Of a DNA stretch of 64,000 nt, positions 1 through 7,714 are shown piece by piece. The notes under the pieces were generated by a model. It worked only from the letters and a program-made list of their open reading frames with translations. It did no database searches and was not told where the DNA came from. The position numbers were made by a program, and so were the translations under genes. Origin of the DNA: Gemmatimonadaceae bacterium (GTDB taxonomy: Bacteria > Latescibacterota > UBA2968 > UBA8231); assembly GCA_002726335.1 (NCBI GenBank), contig PBSR01000275.1, forward strand, positions 1 through 64,000, given 5' to 3'. The first letter of the stretch is position 1. Every line of letters begins with the position of its first letter.

Positions 1-35
1 ATATTTTCTATTTAAAATTACAACGGAGATGTTAC

Positions 36-269
36 ATGAACTTTAAAGTCCTCTGCATGACTATTGCGGTGTTTTTCAGCTTGCATGGTTTTGTTTATTG
101 TGATGAGTGGCCGGATTGGCGCGGCCCGAACCGTGATGGAACATGGCAGGAAACCGGTGTTATGAAAAATTTCGATTCACCTGAAATTAAAAAGAAATGG
201 ACGGTCCCAATTTCAGCAGGATATAGCGGGCCTACAGTGGCGGATGGAGCGGTGTATATCACTGATCGA
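36..269 (+). pseudogene. 5' fragment of a secreted PQQ/BamB-like beta-propeller protein
   Basis: About 77 residues are readable. They begin with a signal peptide (hydrophobic stretch around residues 5-22, cleavage probably near Cys-Asp), followed by the WPDWRGPNRDG motif that opens secreted PQQ-binding-like beta-propeller (BamB-type) proteins, and then SGPTVADGAVYITD, the first propeller strand. A GGAG ribosome-binding site lies 7 bases before the ATG. The family normally runs to about 400 residues, but here the recognisable sequence ends at about position 269; the same frame then continues as arginine-rich nonsense. This stretch is much more AT-rich than the rest of the window. It is either a real truncated gene or the edge of a chimeric join. 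Confidence 0.7.
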
Positions 270-651
270 AGGCGGCGACGCCACACCCACGGTCTCGACC
301 AACGACCTGCGGGTGATCGCCCCCCTCGACAAGCTCGAGGTGCTCTCCGAGCTGGACCTGGAATCACCGGTGATCACACCCAACGGCGACGGCATACACG
401 ACGAATTGCAGTTGTCCTATACGCTGCACGGCATCGCCTCAGGCGGCGTCGAGGCCGGCGTCTACGACCTGGCCGGCCGGCTCGTGCGGCGTCTGGCGTC
501 CGAGTCGCGGAGCGAGGGCCGGTACATCGACAGTTGGAGCGGCCAGATCGAGGGCCGTCAGGTGCCACCCGGAACCTATCTGGTCCGCGTAGCTGTAGAG
601 ACCGATCTGGGCACGTTTGAAAAGATCCGAACCGTCGCCATTGCTTACTGA
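265..651 (+). pseudogene. C-terminal FlgD/Ig-like tail of a secreted protein, 5' end missing
   Basis: About 128 residues in a different frame from the preceding fragment. They match the C-terminus of the protein at 7715-9712 almost position by position: GGDATPTVSTNDLRV against GDASPLVSTNDLRV, then TPNGDGIHD, DLAGRLVRRL, PPGTYLVRV and the ending TVAIAY against TVAVAY. The FlgD/Ig-like domain carries the TPN-x-D-x-x-x-D motif typical of C-terminal sorting or anchoring tails in FCB-group secreted proteins. No start codon or signal peptide belongs to it; the N-terminal part would lie before the break at 262-270. The next gene starts 10 bases after its stop, so the two were probably co-transcribed. 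Confidence 0.7.
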
Positions 652-660
652 GGACGCGGC

Positions 661-2967
661 ATGAGAGAATTCAGCATCACTCCGAGGCAGGTCCTCAGCA
701 CCAAGGCGCTGCGCCGCCTGGCCGTTGTGGCCCTCTTCGGTGCCGTGACAGCCTACGGGGACGTGCTCGAGTTTGACAGCCGGGCCGACTGGAACTCGTG
801 GGCCATTCCGCCGGGCGTGCTGGAGTTCGGCGCCAGCGGTGATATCAGTCTGAGCCGGATCGACAAGAACATCGACGCCGTCGCCAACGCCCGGGACTTC
901 CTTCACGTCATAAAGGGCTCTCGTGACCCCATTCCCGGCGGCATCCGCGTCGTCGGCTCTGGAGAGGAGACGGCGGACAACCTGATCGATGGCCGGCAGG
1001 ATACGTGGTGGGAACCAAGCCAGGAAGACCGGCTCGACTTCTGGTGGATCGAGGTGGACCTGGGTCGGATGGTCCTGGCGCAGAAGATCAAACTCACCTT
1101 CCCCGACACGCTGGACGTGAAGCCCTTCCGGAGTTTCAGCGTCTACGTCAACGACGGGGTCCGGGCCACGGCGGCCAGGGACATCTTCCGCTTCACCCGC
1201 GTGGGGCGTACCTCCGAGCCCAACGAGGAGCGTACCGTCGAATATGTCCTGGAGACGGTGCATCAGGGGGCAGGCACCGGTGAGTACCTGACGACGGGCG
1301 ACACGCTGGACTTCGCCCTGGTGCAGTACGTGCGCTTCGTCGCCGAGGAGTTTCAACCCGGGGCGGCGTTGGCCGAAGTCGAGGTGACGACCATCGGCGA
1401 CAATGCCGTGCTCGGCACCGTCGAACGTGGCGGCGGCGTGCGGGGTGGGACGGATCTGAGCAACCTGCTGCCCCTGGTCGATGGGGACATGAACTCTGTC
1501 TGGACGGTATCATCGACTGGAGAGTGGCGCGAGCAGGGCCACTGGTTCGAGCTCGATGCCGGCGTCGTCTACTGGGTGGACCGGGCCTTCCTCGACGTCA
1601 GGCAACACCGGGGTGGCTTCAGCTACGCCCTCGCCACATCGGCAGGTGAGCAGTCCACTGGACTGACCGCCGATCGGATTCGCAGCGGCCTCGATTTTGA
1701 GGAAGTGACCGTAGTGGACAACGCCACCAGTCCAGTACGCTTGTTGTTCGACATGCAGTTCCCACCGAGGAAGGTGCGATACGCCTTCTGGAATTCCAGC
1801 GCCAGCGTAGCCAGGCAGATCGCCGCAATCACGGAGTTCATGCTCTTCGGCGAGGGCTACGTGGCGGAGGTGGAGATGGTGTCGGATTTCATCGATCTGG
1901 GTGGGGCCAGCAGCATCCGGCGATTGACGTGGGACGCCGATCTGCCACCGGGGACATTCGTGGAGATTCGTTCGCAGACGGGAGACACGTTCTTCATCGA
2001 GAGGAAATACCTCAGCAAGAACGGAATAGAGATCTCCGAAGCCCAGTGGAACAAGCTGCCCAAGTCGCAGAAGCAGGACGTGATCGAGATCCAGCGCCCC
2101 GGCTCCGACTGGTCGGGCTGGAGTCAGGTCTACGACTTCCCGGAAGAGGTCTTCCTGTCGCCGTCGCCCCGCCGTTACGTGCAGCTGCAGGTGAAGCTGG
2201 GCAATGACGATCCCGAAGTGACGCCCGTGCTGCGCAACATCGCCCTGCACTTCGACGAGGCGCTGATCAGCGGCGGTGTCACCAGTCGGATCTTCCCGCG
2301 ACAGGTGGCTTTCGACTCATTGCAGACATTCACCTACGTGCTCCAACCGACGTTCAGCTCAGGTGATCAGGGCTTCGACCGCCTGCACATCCGGGTTCCG
2401 TCTCCTGTTGGTGAAGTGGCGGTACGGGTTGCGGGCGTGGCGGTGTCCCCAGTGGCTGTGGCCATGCTTGGAGACTCTCTGCAGGTCGATCTACCCGAAC
2501 TCATCCAGGGTGATTCGGTGGAGGTCGAGTTTCAATCGCGAATCCAGGCAAATGCCACGCTGTTTGATGCCTGGGTGAGCATCTCTGGCCAGCAACTGCT
2601 GCAGGGCGTGCGCCCTGAGGACCAGCACGCCTCCACGGTGTTCGTACCGTCTGTGGCTACAGGTGGCTCTCTGATCCGTGGCGTCGACGTGCCGACGGTA
2701 TTTACCCCGAACGGCGACGGCGTCAACGACGTGGCATCGATCCGTTTCGTGCTCGCCAAGGTGGAGACAGGCGCGGCACACGTATCGATCCACGACCTGT
2801 CGGGGCGAGTGGTACGGCTGGTCGCGCAGGACGGGACCGGTTTTGCCTGGGACGGGACAGATGACAGCGGCGTGTTGCTGCCCCCTGGGGCGTATATCTG
2901 CAGAATCTCGCTGGTCGCCGACGTTGGCGAGCAGGCGGCTCACAGGATCATCGGTCTGGCGTACTAA
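661..2967 (+). CDS. secreted discoidin-like protein with FlgD/Ig-like C-terminal tail
   Basis: 768 residues. A signal peptide is visible (ALRRLAVVALFGAVTAYG, about residues 17-35). Residues ~100-190 look like an F5/8-type-C (discoidin) carbohydrate-binding fold: NLIDGRQDTWW, IEVDLGRMV, then YVRFVAEEF. A second, weaker copy begins near LVDGDMNSVWTV. The last ~90 residues are a FlgD/Ig-like module with TPNGDGVND, a DLSGRVVRLV strand, WDGTDDSG and LPPGAYICRI. The protein is probably exported across both membranes and held at the surface through the tail; that is inference. A GAGGA site 6-10 bases upstream supports the ATG. It is a close paralogue of the convergent gene at 3001-5283. Function beyond likely glycan binding is unknown. 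Confidence 0.8.
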   Translation: MREFSITPRQVLSTKALRRLAVVALFGAVTAYGDVLEFDSRADWNSWAIPPGVLEFGASGDISLSRIDKNIDAVANARDFLHVIKGSRDPIPGGIRVVGSGEETADNLIDGRQDTWWEPSQEDRLDFWWIEVDLGRMVLAQKIKLTFPDTLDVKPFRSFSVYVNDGVRATAARDIFRFTRVGRTSEPNEERTVEYVLETVHQGAGTGEYLTTGDTLDFALVQYVRFVAEEFQPGAALAEVEVTTIGDNAVLGTVERGGGVRGGTDLSNLLPLVDGDMNSVWTVSSTGEWREQGHWFELDAGVVYWVDRAFLDVRQHRGGFSYALATSAGEQSTGLTADRIRSGLDFEEVTVVDNATSPVRLLFDMQFPPRKVRYAFWNSSASVARQIAAITEFMLFGEGYVAEVEMVSDFIDLGGASSIRRLTWDADLPPGTFVEIRSQTGDTFFIERKYLSKNGIEISEAQWNKLPKSQKQDVIEIQRPGSDWSGWSQVYDFPEEVFLSPSPRRYVQLQVKLGNDDPEVTPVLRNIALHFDEALISGGVTSRIFPRQVAFDSLQTFTYVLQPTFSSGDQGFDRLHIRVPSPVGEVAVRVAGVAVSPVAVAMLGDSLQVDLPELIQGDSVEVEFQSRIQANATLFDAWVSISGQQLLQGVRPEDQHASTVFVPSVATGGSLIRGVDVPTVFTPNGDGVNDVASIRFVLAKVETGAAHVSIHDLSGRVVRLVAQDGTGFAWDGTDDSGVLLPPGAYICRISLVADVGEQAAHRIIGLAY

Positions 2968-3000
2968 CCGGACAGCACATCGGCCGCGCGCCTGTCGACG

Positions 3001-5283
3001 CTAATAGGCGAGATTGATCAGGCGTTGCACGGTCTGCTCGCCAGTATCGGCGGCCAGTTTGATCTGGCAGACGTAGATGCCCGGCGGCAGCAGCATTCCC
3101 CGTTCATCGCGTCCGTCCCAGGAATAGACATCGGCACCCGCAGCCACCGTCTGTACCCGCCGACCGGACAGATCGTAGATCGAGACCTCAGCTTCGCTCC
3201 CTTCGACCTTGGCCAGAGCAAAGCGGATCGTCGCTTCATCGTTTACGCCGTCGGCGTTCGGCGTCACCAGCGACGTCACCTCTACCTGGCGAATCAGACG
3301 GTTGCCGCTGGCGACCGACGGTACGAACACCGTCGCCGCTTGCCACTTCTGGGGACGCGTCCCCTGTCGCAGATCCTGCCCTACACGACCCACCCAGGCG
3401 TCGAATGCCGTGGCATTGGCCTGCACTCGTGCTTGAAAGGACACTTCTACCGAGTCCCCTTGGACCCGCTGCGGCAGATCAACCTGCAGCGAGTCACCAC
3501 GCATCTCCACGAGCAGCGGGATCACGGCTTCCCCGCCTACCTGCACCGACACCTCCTCGACGGCGTCCGGAGTCAGGATCAGCACGCGGTCGAAGCCCTG
3601 GTCACCGCTACGGAACGTCGGCTTGAGCACGTAGGTGAATGTCTGTAACGAGTCGAAAGCGACCTGTCGCGGAAAGATCCGACTGGTGATGCCACCACTG
3701 ACCAGTGCCGCGTCGAATTGCAGCGCCACATGATGCAGCCGGGGCGTAACCTCGGGGTCGTCGTTGCCGAGTTTGATCTGCAGCTGGGCGTAGCGGCGCG
3801 GGGATGGCGACTGGAACACGCCCTCGGGAGTCGTGTAGACCGGGCTCCAGCCGGACCAGTCGGAGCCCGGCCGCTGGATCTCGACAACATCCTGTTTCTG
3901 CGACTTGGGAAGCTTGTTCCATTGAGCCTCGGTGACTTGCTCACCGTTCTTGTGGTAATACTCCTGCTCGAAGAGAAATGTATCACCCGTCTGCGACCGG
4001 ATCTCCATGTAGGTACCCTGGGGCAGGTCGGCGTCCCATGACAGGCTGCGGATGCTCTTGGTTCCGCCCAGATCGATGAATCCCGACGTCATCTCGGCTT
4101 CCGCCGCATACCCCCTGCCATATAGGGCATATTCCAGAATGGTGTACCACACCCTGATGTCGGAGAAACTGACGCGACGGAAGAAGATGTGGCGCGCCTT
4201 CCTCAGGGGGAAGTTGAGGTCGTACCAGTGCTGAACAGGGCTGCCGGTGGCATCTACCAGGGTGAGTGGCTTGTAGTCGAACTCGCTCTGCGCCCGATCG
4301 ACGGTCAGGCCGTCCAGAGGCGTGCCGTCTGATGTCGATATCTCAAAGTCTTCAACGTACAGCGTGCGGTGCCCGGGAACACTGACCTCTATCACCATAC
4401 GGTCCAGCCAGTAGGCGGCACCCAGGTCCCACGCCATGAAGTGCCCTTCCTCGATCCAGCTGTTTTTTCCTGTTACGGTCCACTTGGTGTTGTGATCTCC
4501 GTCACTGAGGGAGGCACTGTTCTGGACATCGGTACCGACGCGGATCGACCCACCACGATCGATACTGTCCAGCGCCAGGTTCTCACCGATCGTGATCACC
4601 TCGATTTCGGCAAGGGCCGCCCCTGGCTGCATCTCCTCGGCGACGAAGCGCACGTACTGCACGGGGGCAAAGTCCAGCGTGTCCGATGTGGTCAGATGAT
4701 CTCCTACGCTGCCGCCTGGATCCAGTGTCCGCAGCGAGAATTCAACCACACGATCTTCGTTGGGAAGAATCGTACGGCCCGCGCGTGCAAAGGCGAACAC
4801 GTCTTTTGCCGCGACGTATCGCTCACCGTTGCTGGTGTAGACACTGAAATTGCGGAAGGGTTCAGCGTCGGTGGTATCAGGAAAGATCAGGCGGACCTTG
4901 GTGGCGTAGACCATGCGGCCCAGATCGACCCCGAACCACCAGTCGTCGATCCCGTCGGCCGGGTCGGGTTGCCACCAGGTATCGGCCCTGCCATCGATGA
5001 CATTCTTGACCGCGTCAGCTGCAGAATGTGAAGAGCGAACTCCGCCGGGGATGGGCTCTCTGCTGCTTTTCACCACGTGGAAGAACTGCTGCGCATCCGC
5101 CACGGCATTGATCTCCGTCTCCACCCGTCGCAGGCTGATGCTGCCGTCCTCGTGCTGTGCCAACACACTGCGAGGGAAGGTCCACGAGTCCCAATCCACC
5201 TTGCTCTCAAGACGAAGCTCGTCCGCAGAGGAGGCGATGCAGGCAGCGACAACACATGTAACGATCGTGAATCTGAGTCGCAT
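3001..5283 (-). CDS. secreted discoidin-like protein with FlgD/Ig-like C-terminal tail (paralogue)
   Basis: 760 residues, lying tail to tail with the preceding gene and only 33 bases from it. A signal peptide occupies about residues 1-20 (ends in ASSADE). Domains follow the same order as in the paralogue: discoidin-like region with NVIDGRADTWW and GVDLGRMVYATKV, a second copy around LSDGDHNTKWTV, then a highly conserved central block (SRIFPRQVAFDSLQTFTYVL is identical in both). The C-terminal FlgD/Ig-like module has TPNADGVND, DLSGRRVQTV and LPPGIYVCQI, ending in NLAY. The central block is also similar at DNA level, suggesting a fairly recent inverted duplication. Likely a surface or extracellular protein; substrate unknown. 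Confidence 0.8.
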   Translation of the reverse strand: MRLRFTIVTCVVAACIASSADELRLESKVDWDSWTFPRSVLAQHEDGSISLRRVETEINAVADAQQFFHVVKSSREPIPGGVRSSHSAADAVKNVIDGRADTWWQPDPADGIDDWWFGVDLGRMVYATKVRLIFPDTTDAEPFRNFSVYTSNGERYVAAKDVFAFARAGRTILPNEDRVVEFSLRTLDPGGSVGDHLTTSDTLDFAPVQYVRFVAEEMQPGAALAEIEVITIGENLALDSIDRGGSIRVGTDVQNSASLSDGDHNTKWTVTGKNSWIEEGHFMAWDLGAAYWLDRMVIEVSVPGHRTLYVEDFEISTSDGTPLDGLTVDRAQSEFDYKPLTLVDATGSPVQHWYDLNFPLRKARHIFFRRVSFSDIRVWYTILEYALYGRGYAAEAEMTSGFIDLGGTKSIRSLSWDADLPQGTYMEIRSQTGDTFLFEQEYYHKNGEQVTEAQWNKLPKSQKQDVVEIQRPGSDWSGWSPVYTTPEGVFQSPSPRRYAQLQIKLGNDDPEVTPRLHHVALQFDAALVSGGITSRIFPRQVAFDSLQTFTYVLKPTFRSGDQGFDRVLILTPDAVEEVSVQVGGEAVIPLLVEMRGDSLQVDLPQRVQGDSVEVSFQARVQANATAFDAWVGRVGQDLRQGTRPQKWQAATVFVPSVASGNRLIRQVEVTSLVTPNADGVNDEATIRFALAKVEGSEAEVSIYDLSGRRVQTVAAGADVYSWDGRDERGMLLPPGIYVCQIKLAADTGEQTVQRLINLAY

Positions 5284-5337
5284 CGGTCGCTATTCTCGTA
5301 TCTCGGAAGCCGCGGAGTGACTGTGAGAATCCCTATA

Positions 5338-5354
5338 CGGTAGTCTGACTACCG
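5338..5354. repeat. short perfect hairpin between two minus-strand genes
   Basis: A perfect 7-base inverted repeat with a 3-base loop (CGGTAGT-CTG-ACTACCG) lies in the 108-base gap between the DUF6785 gene (ends 5392) and the start of the secreted paralogue (5283). There is no T-run after it on the minus strand, so it is a weak terminator at best. It could instead be an operator for the downstream gene. No partner site was found. Confidence 0.35.
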
Positions 5355-5391
5355 ACATGGGACAAAGCCTCAATTCACTGCGAACTCGACG

Positions 5392-7329
5392 TCAGTACAT
5401 ACGAATCCGGTTTCCCGTCATGCCGGTAATGCCGTCGACGATGGTCCAGACACCGCCGGCGACGAACTGTCCCAGGACCATGCCCAGGAAGAACCAGCGC
5501 GTGGCGCGATAGCCGTTGGCTCCCAGATAGTGGAGCACGAGCACCTTGACCAGCCACGCCAGAAAGATGCTGAACCAGATGCTGTTGAGAATCCAGGTAC
5601 CGCCGGCGATGAAGCCGATGGGGTGCAACGGCCACCACAGCAGGTTGTGACGCGCCCAGATCAGACTGGCCACGACCACCGCGCCGACGCCGTTCCACAG
5701 CCAGCCGTCCCAGTTCGGACCCGTGGGATTGCGCGCCAGATTCGCGGCAAAGCGGAAGGGCTCCCTGGCGAACCAGGCCCACGAACCGTGGTAGTTATTG
5801 GCCCCGTATTCATAGCTCAACACGATGATCGTAGCCACGCCGCCGACCAGACCGATACCCATGGCCAGCGCCATCATCACCAGGATCCGGCGTCGGTAAC
5901 GGCCCAGACCGTGGAGCATACGGATGCCGTTGGCACAGGGAGCCATCATGAACACGAGCAGGTCCCCCGCCCACGCCAGGGTCATTCCCGACGCTACCAC
6001 GGCTTTGACGCCGAGCGCGGTGGAACCCAGGCTCGAGACCAGGACGCCGCAGCCGGACATCCCCTGCACTGCCGCCGCCAGCCCCCCCTCGACGATCATA
6101 CGTGTCAGGGCAAAGAAAATGATGAAAGCCGCAGCCAGGAACAGGCAGACGGCCCACAGAGACAGACCCGAACTCCAGAGCCAGCAGCCCATGACAGCAA
6201 CGCCTGACAGTACCCCGATGACCGCCACGCGGTAGGAGATCAGCTCCTCGGCATCAGATCGATCGCCGTTGCGCCAGACGTGCTGTACCACGTCCCACAG
6301 ATGCCGCCTTGCCGTCCAGAGTCCCAGCATGACCATGACGACCATGCCGCCCAGCACCTGATGACTCAGAATCCCCGTGTGCGAGGTATGGCTGAAGATA
6401 TCGAGCCCCTCGGTATTGAACACGCCGATACGAACAAAGAAGGCCTGCTCGAGCTTGGCCAGCAGGAAGAAGAACCACAGGCTGAAAGTGATGCTGGTGT
6501 TGACCAGGTAGGCGAGGCCGGTCCACATGCAGTCGAAACGCAGGTGCAGCGTCACCAGGTTCGGGACCAGCGTGAACCAGTGGGAGGGCTCCAGCGTGCC
6601 GATGAACTCAAAATAGTGGCTCAGACCGTTGATCCCGTGCAGGATGCAGGGTACCGAGGCCCCCACCCACATTGCTGGCTGTCTGAGAAATGGCCGTCCC
6701 GGGGATCTGCCGTCCTGCACCATGCTCAACGGTACCTGCGTCAGCGGATACAGCAGGCGCTCATGGTCCATCCACTGCCGACGCATCACCACCATGAAGC
6801 AGACCACGACGGTGTAGAAGGCGATCATGAACACGAACCACCATGCCAGCGGCTCGACCCACGGACCCCACGGAATCGACTCGCCTTCGGACAGGCCTTC
6901 GTAGAACCCTTTGATGGCGCTCGGAGACTGTGGTGTCATCCACGTGGGCACGTGCGGCACCAGCAGGTCCGCCCAGTCGTTCTCGGGAGTCGCAAAGTAG
7001 CCAACCCCGCTGATGATGGGGATGGCGATGCTGACGAAACCCCTGCCGGCGATGGCGGTGGTGATCATCATCATCACCGACATGCTCAGCAGCTCGGCCC
7101 GCGTGAAGGACCATCCAGGCCTGATCGCACCGAGTACGGGTTGCACGAGTGCGACCAGCAGAAAGAGTAGAAAGAAAGCCGCCGGCGTCGACGAATTCAG
7201 CCCCATCTGCGTCCCGTTGAGGACAAACTCTCCGTACGGCAGCCCCACGGCGATGACGCCACACAGGAGTACCCCGGCGAGTATGGCGCGTACCCGGATG
7301 CCGACATGCGTGGGACCCGCGGTCGTCAA
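5392..7329 (-). CDS. DUF6785/DUF6784-type polytopic membrane protein
   Basis: 645 residues with about a dozen hydrophobic segments. The family signature is recognisable: PENDWADLLVPHVPTW, then FYEGLSEGESIPWGPW, then MRRQWMDHERLLYPL. Such proteins, common in planctomycetes and uncultivated FCB-group bacteria, have no assigned function; they resemble multispanning permeases. No good ATG exists at the front: the best start in frame is a TTG at 7329, leading directly into the first membrane helix (VRAILAGVLLCGVIAVGL). A sulfatase remnant ends 18 bases upstream, so it was probably part of a sulfatase-containing transcript. A paralogue lies at 28518-30422. The family call is fairly sure, the transport role is inference. 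Confidence 0.75.
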   Translation of the reverse strand: MTTAGPTHVGIRVRAILAGVLLCGVIAVGLPYGEFVLNGTQMGLNSSTPAAFFLLFLLVALVQPVLGAIRPGWSFTRAELLSMSVMMMITTAIAGRGFVSIAIPIISGVGYFATPENDWADLLVPHVPTWMTPQSPSAIKGFYEGLSEGESIPWGPWVEPLAWWFVFMIAFYTVVVCFMVVMRRQWMDHERLLYPLTQVPLSMVQDGRSPGRPFLRQPAMWVGASVPCILHGINGLSHYFEFIGTLEPSHWFTLVPNLVTLHLRFDCMWTGLAYLVNTSITFSLWFFFLLAKLEQAFFVRIGVFNTEGLDIFSHTSHTGILSHQVLGGMVVMVMLGLWTARRHLWDVVQHVWRNGDRSDAEELISYRVAVIGVLSGVAVMGCWLWSSGLSLWAVCLFLAAAFIIFFALTRMIVEGGLAAAVQGMSGCGVLVSSLGSTALGVKAVVASGMTLAWAGDLLVFMMAPCANGIRMLHGLGRYRRRILVMMALAMGIGLVGGVATIIVLSYEYGANNYHGSWAWFAREPFRFAANLARNPTGPNWDGWLWNGVGAVVVASLIWARHNLLWWPLHPIGFIAGGTWILNSIWFSIFLAWLVKVLVLHYLGANGYRATRWFFLGMVLGQFVAGGVWTIVDGITGMTGNRIRMY

Positions 7330-7346
7330 CCTGACTCAGCGACCCT

Positions 7347-7688
7347 CTACGGCCCCTGGGCGCCCGTTGCGAGGATCGTGCCGGCTGGGGGCAGCTCGTC
7401 GAGGCGAGCCGGCAGGTCATCGCCGATGGCCTCGAGCCAGGTGATGAGCTGGGCATGGAGATCGCCTTCTCTCATCGCCATCTCGGGCCGACCAGCGAGA
7501 TTGGTCATCTCGTGTGGATCGACGGCAAGGTCGTAGAGTTCGTTGATCGCCTGTGGATTCCACACATACTTGTAACGTTCATCGCGAATGACACGGACTT
7601 CGAAACTGTAGCCGTTGTAACGATAGTAGACACCGTACGCCCTGGCGGGCCAGTCGTGCCGGCACGTGCCGACGAGGGGATTGCTCAT
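7347..7688 (-). pseudogene. C-terminal remnant of a sulfatase
   Basis: About 113 residues matching only the end of type I sulfatases: a VRVIRDERYKYVWNP strand, INELYDLAVDPHEMTNLAG, and a terminal helix (LHAQLITWLEAIGDDLPARL). Full-length members have about 450-500 residues with the Cys/Ser-x-Pro-x-Arg formylglycine site near the N-terminus; nothing of that catalytic part is present. The ATG at 7688 has no clear ribosome-binding site. A TTG at 7718 overlaps the stop of the preceding secreted-protein gene, so read-through coupling is possible. It looks like what remains after a deletion or recombination replaced the front of a sulfatase gene that once preceded the DUF6785 gene. Confidence 0.7.
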
Positions 7689-7714
7689 AGACGGTTCTGG
7701 ATTGTTTGCCCGGT

